A DNA stretch of 64,000 nt from AP-15 sp963703745 (GTDB lineage: Bacteria; Pseudomonadota; Alphaproteobacteria; ATCC43930; CGMCC-115725). Of the stretch, positions 45,001-53,998 are shown piece by piece. Every line of letters starts with the position of its first letter. Within the stretch, counting starts at the first letter, position 1. The position numbers and the translations under genes were made by a program. The notes beneath the pieces were generated by a model. It ran no database searches. It was given only the letters and a program-made list of their open reading frames with translations, and was not told the origin of the DNA. The stretch lies in NCBI GenBank assembly GCA_963703745.1, contig CAVPFL010000003.1, forward strand, positions 372,001-436,000, in the 5' to 3' direction.

Positions 45001-45095
45001 GCGACATTCCTCGCTTAGCGAGCGGCGCAGAGCTTGGACGATCGTCTGATGGGGTGCCTGCTGTGACCCCAAACGTGTCTGAACGCGGGACGCCA

Positions 45096-46076
45096 TCAAC
45101 CGGGCCTGAAGACCCAGATCGCCGCAGGCTCATTGCCGGACGAGCGAACCGCCACGAACAGCCGATCCAACTCCGGAACGAACAACGAGGTCCGCGCGGC
45201 CGACACGGTGGGTATCTGACCGACTCGCTGATAGCTCCCGCCGCGATACTCGAACACGTCGACGACGCCAGCCCCACAGGTCACGTAGACCCGATGCCGC
45301 TTCGTATCGACGAACACATCGTCGGCATCGCCGCACGCACTGAGGCTGCCGACCACACCTCCATCCGTCGCTGACATGACCACGAGTCGCGCCGGACTGC
45401 GGAAGAGCACGAAGAGCCGGCGGGCCTCGCGGTCGATGGCCATCGGAAAATTCGAGTGATTGGGCTGCGTCCGCCACGCTCCGACGACCTCGCCCTCGGT
45501 AAGATCGGCAACCTCGATCAGCCGAGCGTCCGGCACGTTGACGAAAACACGGTCGCCGTCGATCTGGAAGCTTTCCGGATGTGCCTTGAGCCGGATGTCG
45601 CCGACCTTTGTTCTGGTCGTCGGGTCGATTATCGCCAACGCGCCTGCGCCATAACCCACGAGCACGTGCTTACGATCGGCATCGATACGCACATTGTCGG
45701 CATCATCGCTGAGGTCGATCCGGCCCACCGCCGCCAAATCCTCTCCACGGAGGATGCGGACTGAGCCGTCGCTCGCATTGGCCACATACACGGCATCGGT
45801 GATCGGTTCGTACCCGACCCCTTGCGGCTCGCTAAGTCCGGTGATCGTCCGCAGGACTTTCCCGGCGACGAGATTGACGACACCGAGGCTGTCGTTGCCG
45901 AGTTCGGCAACGAAAAGCCATTTGCGTTTCAGATCGATCGCGAGATGGTCGATCCGACCGCTAATCGAGCCGAGTGGAATCTTCGCCTCTAACACGAGCG
46001 GCGCTGGAGGCGTTTGGGCTCCGGCTGAGGTCGCCACGATTAACCCGACAAGAAGCGCGAGTGTGCGGGCGATCAC
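45096..46076 (-). CDS. YncE-like beta-propeller protein, exported
   Basis: A 326-residue protein with a signal peptide (MIARTLALLVGLIVATSAGA, then an AQ cleavage site). Seven-bladed repeats typical of the 40-residue YVTN propellers follow, for example RIDHLAIDLKRKWLFVAELG, GVGYEPITDAVYVANASDG, RIDADRKHVLVGYGAGALAI and ADDVFVDTKRHRVYVTCGAG. Such proteins act in the periplasm, with ligand unknown. It starts 3 bases after the DUF1259 stop and ends next to the ATP-grasp-like gene. Confidence 0.88.
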   Translation of the reverse strand: MIARTLALLVGLIVATSAGAQTPPAPLVLEAKIPLGSISGRIDHLAIDLKRKWLFVAELGNDSLGVVNLVAGKVLRTITGLSEPQGVGYEPITDAVYVANASDGSVRILRGEDLAAVGRIDLSDDADNVRIDADRKHVLVGYGAGALAIIDPTTRTKVGDIRLKAHPESFQIDGDRVFVNVPDARLIEVADLTEGEVVGAWRTQPNHSNFPMAIDREARRLFVLFRSPARLVVMSATDGGVVGSLSACGDADDVFVDTKRHRVYVTCGAGVVDVFEYRGGSYQRVGQIPTVSAARTSLFVPELDRLFVAVRSSGNEPAAIWVFRPG

Positions 46077-46079
46077 GGA

Positions 46080-46997
46080 TCAACTCTTCGCGACGTTGAT
46101 GTGGTCGAGCGCCGCCCTGAGACCCTGGGCCAGCTTTTTGGCATCATCATTCGCCCAGAAATGCACGAAGAACAGCCGGGGCTGCTCGTCCACCATGTGG
46201 TTATGGATCGCAGTCACCTCGATGCTGTTGTCGCGTAGAGCCTTGATAACTGGCTGAAGCTCAGATCCGAGCAGCACGAAGTCCCCGGTGATCGCCGCCT
46301 TACCGCCGCCGGTCGGCTGGAAATTGATGCCGATCGCGGAACCCATCGACGCCGGCACGGTCATGCCGCCGTCATTGATCGGGTCGGCCCGTCGAATGCC
46401 GTACCCATAAACGCCGCCGTTATTGGTACTCTTCGCGCCGAGGATTTGGTCGAGCGCAGCCGTGTCGAGATCGGTCGGTAATGATGCCGCCGACGGCGCG
46501 GCAGCCGTCATTGGCGTCTTGCTCTCGGCGAGTCCCGCGTGCAGCGCGGTCGCCAGCTTCAAAGGATCGTCGCGCCCGTAGACGTGCATGTACATCGTGA
46601 ACGGGGTGTTGCGGAGCAGATGGTTGTGGAGCGCGGTGACCTCAATGCCTGCGGCGAGCAGCTTCGCCATCACCGGATTGACCTCGTCTTGGGTGAGCAC
46701 GAGATCCCCCATGACCATCGCGGTGTCGCCCATCTTCTGGAAGGCGAGCCAGCCGCCAAGTGCAAAGCCCGGCTTTAACTCGACCCCATCGAGTGTCGCC
46801 TTGATGTCGGTGCGCGGCAGCGCGATCCGGTAGACGCCACCCGGCATCTCGGTGCCGACCTTACCAAAAGCTTCGCCAACTTTGTCCCAGACGGGATCGG
46901 CTAGTGCGGTGGTGGCGAAGACGAAAGCAACCGCTCCGACAAGAGCGGGGTCGAACAACCGATAAAGACGTGAAGGGATCGTTTTGAGCTTCGGCAT
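46080..46997 (-). CDS. DUF1259 (LppY/LpqO-like) exported protein
   Basis: A 305-residue protein from the ATG at 46997, which has GGAGAGGACG upstream. The signal sequence covers about residues 15-33 (ALVGAVAFVFATTALADP). Two DUF1259 repeats follow: GGVYRIALPRTDIKATLDGV with GIEVTALHNHLLRNTPFTMY, and GGVYGYGIRRADPINDGGMT with SIEVTAIHNHMVDEQPRLFF. The conserved H-N-H in both may bind metal. The family is found with LpqO/LppY and is of unknown function. First gene of a four-gene operon with the propeller, ATP-grasp-like and barrel genes. Confidence 0.88.
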   Translation of the reverse strand: MPKLKTIPSRLYRLFDPALVGAVAFVFATTALADPVWDKVGEAFGKVGTEMPGGVYRIALPRTDIKATLDGVELKPGFALGGWLAFQKMGDTAMVMGDLVLTQDEVNPVMAKLLAAGIEVTALHNHLLRNTPFTMYMHVYGRDDPLKLATALHAGLAESKTPMTAAAPSAASLPTDLDTAALDQILGAKSTNNGGVYGYGIRRADPINDGGMTVPASMGSAIGINFQPTGGGKAAITGDFVLLGSELQPVIKALRDNSIEVTAIHNHMVDEQPRLFFVHFWANDDAKKLAQGLRAALDHINVAKS

Positions 46998-47435
46998 GGC
47001 ACGTCCTCTCCAGCATAGGAGATCGGACGCGATACTTGGGCCGAAGCCTGATGGGGTGATCGCGGTCAACCCCATGGGGGAGACACACTACGCAAGCAGT
47101 CGGATCAGTCAACCCCGCGCATCGCTCTAATCGACGAGACGCACCGGTCCATCGTTTATCGTGCGGGGATCGGCAGCAGTGGGTGGAAACCGGACATTGC
47201 ACCAGGTTTCTGCATGAGCTCGGTGAGTGTTCCGCTGGAGCCGGAAACGGCGGTACGAAAATCTTAACTTTTGCTATAGGCAGCTAAAAATGATGATCAG
47301 ATTTGGTATGCCCTTGTGGCAGATGAGAATTCTCAGTGAGTTGTGAAAGCTCTTAGCTGTAAATGCTAATCAGCGTAGACTTAACTGGACTCCGCCAGCT
47401 ATGTGAGGGGCCCCGCCTATGCCGCGATCTGATCG
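46998..47435. other. AT-richer intergenic region
   Basis: Contains the promoter region of the DUF1259 operon on one side and the upstream region of the Tlde1-like gene on the other. The part at about 47265-47400 is clearly more AT-rich than the average of the window. No gene or known RNA was recognised. Confidence 0.4.
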
Positions 47436-47816
47436 ATGGAGCAAATCATGACGGCCATCGCGCGCCTGACGTACAACGCGGCATCCCAAATCCTCAGCGG
47501 CCATGTAGGCAACGAGAAGTTCCATGAAATCGCCTTTTCTGGCGGTGGCCGTGGACACACGGCGACTACTCCTGACAAGGCAGTGCGATACCTTCACTCA
47601 AATCCCCTCAACGAGTTTTTGGGGCTGCTCGCAACAACTCGCGAGATTTACGACAAACAGAGCGACACATACTCGCAGCGTGGGGGGACCCTCCCACCAG
47701 GGCATTACCACTGTGTGTATATAGCGGCCCATCCCACCTTCCATAAGTGTATTCGGCTCGAACCAATGCGCGACGCCCATGCAATCGTCTCGCCATTCGC
47801 TCGTCACCCGATCGTT

Positions 47817-47826
47817 CATCATCGCA
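47817..47826 (+). repeat. Target site duplication, left copy (CATCATCGCA)
   Basis: The same ten bases occur at 48128-48137, on the other side of the 301-bp element. Deleting the element and one copy joins CCGATCGTT-CATCATCGCA to GCGGTTTC in frame. Confidence 0.75.
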
Positions 47827-48127
47827 TGCTTGTCCGGTTGACACCCAAAGCTACTAAATCTTGAGGGCCTCGATGGAGCGTTTCATCGATATCGTGCTGT
47901 CGGTGGTCGCTGGCTCCTGCCACCATCCCGCCGGATCGAGATGTTGACGACCGGGGCAGCGCCCCCAGCCGCGGTGATCGAGGGCATGGAGGGCCTATTT
48001 GTGGTTTCCCGCCCTGTGCTCCGCCGCAGGATGATTGGCCGCGTACGGAACCAAAGGTCGCCGAGCCTCCCCCGAGCCGAGACGTGATCAAGATATGGCG
48101 TCCTTGGGTGTTAACCGGATGAGCACG
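47827..48127. mobile_element. MITE-like non-autonomous element, 301 bp, imperfect terminal inverted repeats
   Basis: Left end TGCTTGTCCGGTTGACACCC (47827-47846). The reverse complement of the right end has TGCTCATCCGGTTAACACCC, 17 matches of 20 and a similar continuation (CAAAG versus CAAGG). There is no transposase gene inside. It is bounded by direct repeats CATCATCGCA. It disrupts the Tlde1-like gene between the PIVHHR and SGFFIHG codons. Confidence 0.75.
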
Positions 48128-48137
48128 CATCATCGCA
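48128..48137 (+). repeat. Target site duplication, right copy (CATCATCGCA)
   Basis: Partner of the left copy at 47817-47826. Because the left inverted repeat may begin inside the CA of this motif, a true duplication of 8 bases (CATCATCG) is also possible. Confidence 0.7.
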
Positions 48138-48325
48138 GCGGTTTCTTTATCCACGGCCACGGACCAAAAGGAAGCGATGGCTGTCTAGTGTTAGCACATG
48201 AAAATCGCCGAAAACTTTTGAATAAATCTGTTTCTGAGTTCAATGGTTGGGTTATACTCAATGTAACGCACGTTTCTTATATGCTTCCTGCCGAGCTTGG
48301 ACCGAGTAGAGCGCGCGTTACGTGA

Positions 48326-48693
48326 TCGATAAGACCACGAAATTATGCGACCGGCGGCGAGGGCCAGCGGCTACGGCGAGTTTCTAGCGGGGCCAGCTCC
48401 TCCTATCGCTGAGGAATGCTTGCCTGTAATTCCTCAAAGGGTCGGGATCAGACACCGTCGTGGTAAGGCACCTGGTTGCGCGCGACCCTTGGACGGCAGC
48501 TAAGGGGTCGCTTTGAGCCCTTCGCCCGAGACCGCCAGGCTGTCACAGAAAGCGTAAAGCAGCTATCCAGGACAACTACGACTACAAATGTTCCTGGATA
48601 GCCTTACTGTAAATCACCATCCACGCACCACCAGCGGGGACCACATGCCCCCGCCGGGCCACCTCAGCACGGCGCAGTTGACCGGCCTGCTGA
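48326..48693. other. Gene-free region downstream of the interrupted gene
   Basis: About 370 bases with no recognisable gene on either strand and no named repeat. Confidence 0.4.
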
Positions 48694-48880
48694 TCAACGA
48701 CCACACGGCCTATCCCGGCGCGCTGGCCGGATTTCGAGGCGCACGGGGTCGTTCCAGCCGCTCCCGCTCTCATACTTCTGCACGAAACGGGCACGCATAT
48801 CGAGCGGCGGACCGTCGGCCTTGGTCCACGACAGGTGCCAATAGAGGTAACGCGCCCAGGGTACCAGCTGCCGCCGCGTC
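48694..48880 (-). pseudogene. Unassigned coding remnant
   Basis: In one minus frame the sequence reads QLVPWARYLYWHLSWTKADG, then PPLDMRARFVQKYESGSGWN and DPVRLEIRPAR before a TGA at 48694. The smooth, aromatic-rich composition looks like genuine protein sequence, but there is no start, and it runs directly into the hydroxyisobutyrate dehydrogenase remnant. Family not recognised. Confidence 0.3.
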
Positions 48881-48969
48881 CAGGGGGACGCAGCAGCAGA
48901 TATCGAACGGTGTTGGCCACCCCGCTACTCCGCGATCGAGGGTGATCGAGGTGGTATCGCCCGGCTCCC

Positions 48970-49338
48970 GCTCGCCACCGCTGACCGGCGAATCGACCAT
49001 GTAGAGGTTCTTCTCGGCGAAGGCGGCGTTGATCTTGCGCACCATCGCCGAATTGGTCGACCTGTCGAAAACGCGGTGTCGGGACGCATGCGCTCGATCA
49101 CCTCGTTTGACCCGAGCGCCATCTGCTTGACATCGGCCGGCACCGGCAATGAGGTGAAAACGATCTCAGTCTGCGCGCCGACTTCTCTCGGCGAATTGGA
49201 CCACACCTCCCTCTTTGCCAGAAATGGCTCTGCCGCGGTACCGGAGAGATCGTGCACGATGAGCTGATGCCCGGCCTTTTGCAGATTGGCCGCCATGCAC
49301 CTACCTATCATGCCGAGACCGATAAATCCGACGCGCAT
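48970..49338 (-). pseudogene. 3-hydroxyisobutyrate dehydrogenase-like (6PGDH-type) gene, truncated and frameshifted
   Basis: Begins with a clear Rossmann NAD motif: MRVGFIGLGMIGRCMAANLQ, then KAGHQLIVHDLSG. The next part reads EIVFTSLPVPADVKQMALG. At AAAA (49068-49071, TTTT on the coding strand) one base is missing; adding a T joins RPDTAFFDRSTNSAMVRKIN to AAFAEKNLYMVDSPVSGGE. After SGGE the homology ends, so the C-terminal domain is lost. Related enzymes oxidise 3-hydroxyisobutyrate or tartronate semialdehyde. Confidence 0.8.
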
Positions 49339-49773
49339 GTTTGTTCTCTTCCGCCGGGACGCAAAACCTGTCGGCCGAGTTTTGCCGCGCCAAGCACTCA
49401 CGCATAAGAATTTACCACGATGTCCTGCGTGGCGAGTGACGGGAGTGCGGGCGCGCAGAGCGCGCCCCGTCCGGCCGCCGACCAGCCGAGCGGTCTCTCC
49501 GGACGGGCCTCGGTTGGGCGGCGTACGCACCTCGGCACACCGCTCGAGTGGCTTTGACGGTTTGCTGACGCCCGATGGATATCCTGGAAGGTGGCGCTCG
49601 TAACGCCGGGATGATCGCATAGGCGGGAACCGCCCCGAGACCGGCGGAACTCTCACGCCCGATCTTCGGTAGGCTGCCGGGAGTGCGGCGGATACAAGAC
49701 CCGATGAGGGGAAGAAGCCCGCGCGACCCTATGCCGCGTTACGAGCTCCCGGCGCCTGCGCTGATCGCGGGCG
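49339..49773. other. Gene-free region
   Basis: About 435 bases between the dehydrogenase remnant and the small hypothetical gene. Only non-coding-looking GC-rich open frames; nothing recognised. Confidence 0.4.
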
Positions 49774-50229
49774 ATGGCCGATAGAAGCCGATCACGTGAG
49801 CCCACGCACATGGTCGATACACTGTTTGAATCAATCTTCAACCGCCGTCTTCGCGAGACCGTGCGCGACGCCGACCCGGTCCTCCGGCTAGCTCGCGAAC
49901 GCGAGCTATTTCTTGCGGCCTGGGGCGAGGCGCAGGAGGAGGCCGATCAGATTATCGCGGCAATTCCACGGGGGAAGCGAAGCGATCCTAAAATCCAAGA
50001 AAAATCCGGTTACACGGCAGCCTACGAACGCTCGATGCGGCTGTTAGACCCGATCATCGAAATCGAGGATCGTCTGGAGGAGACGATGGCGACAACCGCG
50101 GCAGGCCTGCTCGTGCAAGCCAGGCTGCTCGAGGCTGTCCTCCCGTCCTCATGTCACGGCGGCGATCGGCTGCTCGCCTGCATCATCGCCGGCTTGGAGG
50201 AGATGACCGAAGCCGCGAGAGACTGCTGA
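49774..50229 (+). CDS. Hypothetical protein, helical, 151 residues
   Basis: Not recognised as a named family. The sequence is strongly helical and charged (LARERELFLAAWGEAQEEAD, AAYERSMRLLDPIIEIEDRL, ETMATTAAGLLVQARLLEAV), consistent with a small soluble helical protein. A second start MVDTLFES at 49810 is possible and perhaps better. It is isolated, on the plus strand between remnants and the convergent purD. Similar short charged proteins occur in mobile regions of alphaproteobacteria. Confidence 0.55.
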   Translation: MADRSRSREPTHMVDTLFESIFNRRLRETVRDADPVLRLARERELFLAAWGEAQEEADQIIAAIPRGKRSDPKIQEKSGYTAAYERSMRLLDPIIEIEDRLEETMATTAAGLLVQARLLEAVLPSSCHGGDRLLACIIAGLEEMTEAARDC

Positions 50230-50423
50230 TCCTCTCCCGCCAAAAACAGCAGCCCGCTGTCGCGATTTGACGGGTGCTGAATTCGGCTGCCATCCGGGTT
50301 TGGATGCCCCGAAATTCGGCTGCCGCAACGCTCGCCGCGAAAATCATAATGCATTGTTGTAAAGGAGTAATCTGGCAATGGTAAGGCGATTTTCAGGGTT
50401 CAAATCTGAATTTTCCGCTGTCG

Positions 50424-51698
50424 TCAGGGAGGCGACATCGCTTGGCGGCCGATATCGCGGCGGCAGAAACCTCGCGGCCAGTCGATCCGGTCGACCGCCG
50501 TGTAAGCGCGGGTGCGGGCGTCGGCGAGATCCTGGCCGAGAGCCGTGACACTAAGCACGCGGCCGCCCGCGGCGAGCAGCCGCCCTTTGTCTCGACGAGT
50601 CCCTGCGTGGAAGATCTTGACCTTGGGATCGGCCGCCGCCCGATCGAGGCCGCGGATCTCACTGCCGTGCTCGGGCTCGTCGGGATAGCCCTTGGCCGCC
50701 ATCACCACGCACAGCGCGTGCTCGGCGTGCCAGCGCAGATCGACCGAGTTCAACACCCCGTCGCGGGCCGCGATCAGCGCCGGCAAGAGATCGCTCATCA
50801 GCCGCATCATCAGCACCTGAGCCTCGGGGTCGCCAAAGCGGACATTGAATTCGATCAGTTTGGGCCCCTCTTCGGTCAGCATCAGCCCGGCATAGAGGAT
50901 CCCTTTGAACGGCCGGCCCTCCCGCTCCGTCGTCGCGACCGCGGGCAGAATGATGCGCTCCATGACCGCACCCTCGAGGGCCGGGGTGAGGCTCGGCGCG
51001 GGCGAAACCGAGCCCATGCCGCCGGTGTTCGGCCCGCTATCGCCGTCGCCGACGCGCTTGTAGTCCTGCGCCGCGGCAAGCGGTAGTGCGGTCTTGCCGT
51101 CGACCAGCGCGAAGAAGCTCGCTTCCTCGCCGGTGAGACAGTCCTCAACGACAATCTCGCGCCCGGCCTCGCCAAAGCGGCGCTCGACCAGCGCCGCGTC
51201 CACCGCCCGATCGGCCGCATCGAGATCGCTCGCGATCGTGACCCCCTTGCCGCCGGCGAGGCCGTCGGCCTTGACGACGATCGGCGAGCCGTGGCTCGCG
51301 ATAAAGGCCTTTGCCGTGGCCGGATCGCGGAACCGGCGATAAGCGGCGGTCGGGATCTGCGCGCGCGTGCAGAGGTCCTTGGCGAAGGCCTTCGAGCCTT
51401 CGAGTGCGGCGGCGGCGGCGGTCGGCCCAAAAGCCGCAATGCCTTCGGCTTCGAGCGCGTCGACAAGACCCAGTACGAGCGGCGCCTCGGGGCCGACGAC
51501 GACAAAATCGATCCGCTCGCGACGGCAGAACCCGACTAGGCCGGCGATGTCGGTCGCTCGGACCGCGACGCATTCTGCTTCTTCGACGATCCCGGCATTG
51601 CCGGGCGCGCAGTAGAGGGCGTCGACCAGCGGCGAGGCCGCAATCGCCCAGGCGAGCGCGTGCTCTCGTCCGCCCGAGCCTACCACCAGCACCCGCAT
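50424..51698 (-). CDS. purD: Phosphoribosylamine--glycine ligase
   Basis: A 424-residue ATP-grasp enzyme that joins phosphoribosylamine and glycine to form GAR in purine synthesis. The N-terminus reads MRVLVVGSGGREHALAWAIA. Other conserved parts are VVVGPEAPLVLGLVDALEAE, VVKADGLAGGKGVTIASDLD, NTGGMGSVSPAPSLT and FNVRFGDPEAQVLMMRL, ending IDWPRGFCRRDIG. I chose the ATG at 51698, with GGGAGAGAG upstream; the frame extends to 51713. It is head to head with xseA, with 13 bases between starts, a dense divergent arrangement. Confidence 0.95.
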   Translation of the reverse strand: MRVLVVGSGGREHALAWAIAASPLVDALYCAPGNAGIVEEAECVAVRATDIAGLVGFCRRERIDFVVVGPEAPLVLGLVDALEAEGIAAFGPTAAAAALEGSKAFAKDLCTRAQIPTAAYRRFRDPATAKAFIASHGSPIVVKADGLAGGKGVTIASDLDAADRAVDAALVERRFGEAGREIVVEDCLTGEEASFFALVDGKTALPLAAAQDYKRVGDGDSGPNTGGMGSVSPAPSLTPALEGAVMERIILPAVATTEREGRPFKGILYAGLMLTEEGPKLIEFNVRFGDPEAQVLMMRLMSDLLPALIAARDGVLNSVDLRWHAEHALCVVMAAKGYPDEPEHGSEIRGLDRAAADPKVKIFHAGTRRDKGRLLAAGGRVLSVTALGQDLADARTRAYTAVDRIDWPRGFCRRDIGRQAMSPP

Positions 51699-51711
51699 CG
51701 CGCTCTCTCCC

Positions 51712-53175
51712 ATGCTCGGCTATCATATGGGAATGGATGATCTGATGATCGCGGTCCCGCCGCGCTCCAATCTGCCGGAATACACCGTCTCCGAACTTGC
51801 CCGCGCGCTCAAGCGGTCGATCGAGGAAAATTTCGCCTATGTGCGGGTGCGCGGCGAGATATCCGGGTTTAAGCGGCATGCCTCGGGCCACTGCTATCTG
51901 AGCCTCAAGGACGCCGATGCGGTCATCGACGCGGTCTGCTGGCGGATGACAGCGATGCGGCTCGGAGTCAAGCCCGAGGACGGGATGGAGGTGCTGTGCA
52001 CCGGGCGGCTGACCACCTATCCCGGCCGGTCGAAATACCAGCTCGTCATCGATTCGATGGAGCTCGCCGGGGTCGGCGCCTTGCTCAAATTGCTCGAGGA
52101 CCGACGCAAGCAACTCGCGGCCGAGGGGCTGTTCGCGGCCGAGCGAAAGAAAAAGCTGCCCTTTCTGCCCGAGGTGATCGGAATCGTCACGTCACCGACG
52201 GGTGCTGTAATTCGCGACATCCTGCATCGCCTCGCCGACCGTTTCCCACGCCGCGTGCTGTTATGGCCGGTGGCGGTGCAAGGCGAGAGTGCAGCGGCGC
52301 AGGTGGCAGCAGCAATCAGCGGCTTCAACCGCCTGCCGCCCGGTGGCGCGGAGGGCGAGGGCCGTGTGCCGCGGCCGCAGCTGATCATTGTTGCGCGCGG
52401 CGGCGGCAGCCTCGAGGATTTGATGGCGTTCAACGAGGAGATCGTCGTGCGCGCCGCCGCCGCCTCGACGATCCCGCTGATCTCGGCAGTCGGACACGAG
52501 ACCGACACGACCTTGATCGATCATGCGAGCGATCGCCGTGCACCGACGCCGACCGCCGCCGCCGAGATCGCGGTCCCGGTGCGCCTTGATCTCGTCGCCG
52601 AACTGAGCACCAAGTCGGCCCGGCTTTCGGGGAGTCTCTCCCGACTTTTTGACCAGCGCCGGCTGCATCTTTCCGGGCTGGCGCGCGGGCTGCCCGATCC
52701 GCAGGATCTGCTCGGGGCCGCGGCGCAACGCCTCGACGACCGTACCGAGCGGCTGCGGCTCGCCGCCGAAAACCACGTGCGAGCCGCTCATCACCGCCTC
52801 GATCTTGCCGCGGCACGGTTACGGCCCGAGGTGCTGTCGGTCGATATCGATCGCGCTCGCACCCGGATCGCCGAGGTCGAGCCGCGGCTACGCACCGCGA
52901 TGGCGCGAGCCATCGCTCGGAAACACGAGGCCGTTGACAATTTCGCCGGACGCCTTGCCACCCATTCGGAACGTCATGAGAGTTTGCTGGCGCGCGGCTA
53001 TGTCGTGGTGCGCGACGCGATTGCACGCGTCGTCACCACATCCGAGGCGATCAGTGCCGGCGCGCCGCTCGATCTCGAATTTCATGATGGCCGGGTCGGC
53101 GTTACAGCCGGCAGCAAAGCGCGGCCGCGCACCCGCCGGTACGCGGTCCACCCCGGGCAGGGCAGCCTTTTCTAG
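51712..53175 (+). CDS. xseA: Exodeoxyribonuclease VII large subunit
   Basis: A 480-487-residue nuclease subunit that degrades single-stranded DNA together with XseB. The OB-fold N-terminal domain is PEYTVSELARALKRSIEENF, followed by VRVRGEISGFKRHASGHCYL. The catalytic domain carries IGIVTSPTGAVIRDILHRL, VARGGGSLEDLMAFNEE and ISAVGHETDTTLIDHASDRR, then APTPTAAAEIAVP. A long helical C-terminal region and DGRVGVTAGSK end the protein. Starts at 51712, 51727 or 51733 are possible; no strong ribosome binding site decides. xseB is not in the window. Confidence 0.95.
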   Translation: MLGYHMGMDDLMIAVPPRSNLPEYTVSELARALKRSIEENFAYVRVRGEISGFKRHASGHCYLSLKDADAVIDAVCWRMTAMRLGVKPEDGMEVLCTGRLTTYPGRSKYQLVIDSMELAGVGALLKLLEDRRKQLAAEGLFAAERKKKLPFLPEVIGIVTSPTGAVIRDILHRLADRFPRRVLLWPVAVQGESAAAQVAAAISGFNRLPPGGAEGEGRVPRPQLIIVARGGGSLEDLMAFNEEIVVRAAAASTIPLISAVGHETDTTLIDHASDRRAPTPTAAAEIAVPVRLDLVAELSTKSARLSGSLSRLFDQRRLHLSGLARGLPDPQDLLGAAAQRLDDRTERLRLAAENHVRAAHHRLDLAAARLRPEVLSVDIDRARTRIAEVEPRLRTAMARAIARKHEAVDNFAGRLATHSERHESLLARGYVVVRDAIARVVTTSEAISAGAPLDLEFHDGRVGVTAGSKARPRTRRYAVHPGQGSLF

Positions 53176-53186
53176 GAGGACTCACG

Positions 53187-53987
53187 ATGCCGCTCAGCGC
53201 GCAGCAACTCGCGCAATTTAAAGAAGACGGTTACCTATTTCTGCCGGATTGCTTCTCCGAGCAGGAAGTTGCGGTTCTGCGCGACGAAGCAGAGGCGATC
53301 TACGCCTCGGACCGCCGGGAGGTGTGGCGCGAGAAGACCGGCGCGCCACGTACCGCTTTCGCCGCCCATACCTACAACAACGCGTTTCGTCTTCTCGGCA
53401 CCCATCCTCGGCTGATCGGCCCGGTCGAGCAAGTCTTTGGCGAACAGCTCTACATGCACCAGTACAAGGTCAACGCCAAGGCGGCCTTCGAGGGCGACGT
53501 CTGGCAGTGGCACCAGGATTATGGCACCTGGGCGCGCGACGACGGCATGCCGGAACCACGGGCGATGAACATCGCGGTGTTCATGGACGAAGTAATGCCG
53601 ATCAACGGCCCTCTGATGCTGATTCCGAAGAGCCACAGGTACGGCGTGCTGGCGGCCGGCCACGACGAGGAGACGACCTCCTATCCGCTGTGGACCTTGG
53701 ATCAGGAGACCGTGACGCGGCTGGCACGGGAGGGCGGGATCGTCGCGCCGACCGGGAAGCCGGGCGCAGTGCTGATGTTTCACGGCAATCTGGTGCACGG
53801 CTCGGCGCCGAACATCACCCCATACCCTCGCCGGATCGTGTATCTGACCCTATGCGCGGTGTCGAACTACATCCGCAAACCGACGCGCCCCGAGTGGATC
53901 GCGCATCGCGACTTCACGCCGATCGAGCCCGTCGCGGATAACGCGCTGCTCGACTATGCGCGCGGCTACCAGACCGCGGCCGAGTAG
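53187..53987 (+). CDS. Phytanoyl-CoA dioxygenase (PhyH/EctD-like) family protein
   Basis: A 266-residue Fe(II)/2-oxoglutarate oxygenase. The iron facial triad is visible in WQWHQDYGTWARDDGMPEP (H-x-D) and later in FHGNLVHGSAPNITPYPRRI (distal His, and Arg for 2-oxoglutarate). The segment NGPLMLIPKSHRYGVLAAGH closely resembles the ectoine hydroxylase group, but no ectoine genes are near. Substrate unknown. It starts 12 bases after xseA (with GGAGGACTCACG) and is followed by the SAF-domain dehydrogenase, so they probably share an operon. Confidence 0.9.
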   Translation: MPLSAQQLAQFKEDGYLFLPDCFSEQEVAVLRDEAEAIYASDRREVWREKTGAPRTAFAAHTYNNAFRLLGTHPRLIGPVEQVFGEQLYMHQYKVNAKAAFEGDVWQWHQDYGTWARDDGMPEPRAMNIAVFMDEVMPINGPLMLIPKSHRYGVLAAGHDEETTSYPLWTLDQETVTRLAREGGIVAPTGKPGAVLMFHGNLVHGSAPNITPYPRRIVYLTLCAVSNYIRKPTRPEWIAHRDFTPIEPVADNALLDYARGYQTAAE

Positions 53988-53998
53988 GCGGGCGTGGC

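Larger units (their letters stand above)
47448..48325 (+). pseudogene. L,D-transpeptidase-like (DUF2778/Tlde1-like) gene interrupted by a short insertion
   Basis: Removing 311 bases (the 301-bp element plus one 10-bp target duplication) restores one frame of about 188 codons. The N-terminal part runs MTAIARLTYNAASQILSGHV, then GGTLPPGHYHCVYIAAHPTF. Exactly across the junction comes the catalytic region PIVHHRSGFFIHGHGPKGSD, then GCLVLAHENRRKLL. HGxGxxxSxGC(L) is the active-site pattern of YkuD-like and Tlde1-type enzymes, which cleave or exchange peptidoglycan peptide stems. A GGAG at 47438 fits the ATG at 47448. Composition is AT-rich, indicating transfer. Inactive as it stands. Confidence 0.7.
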
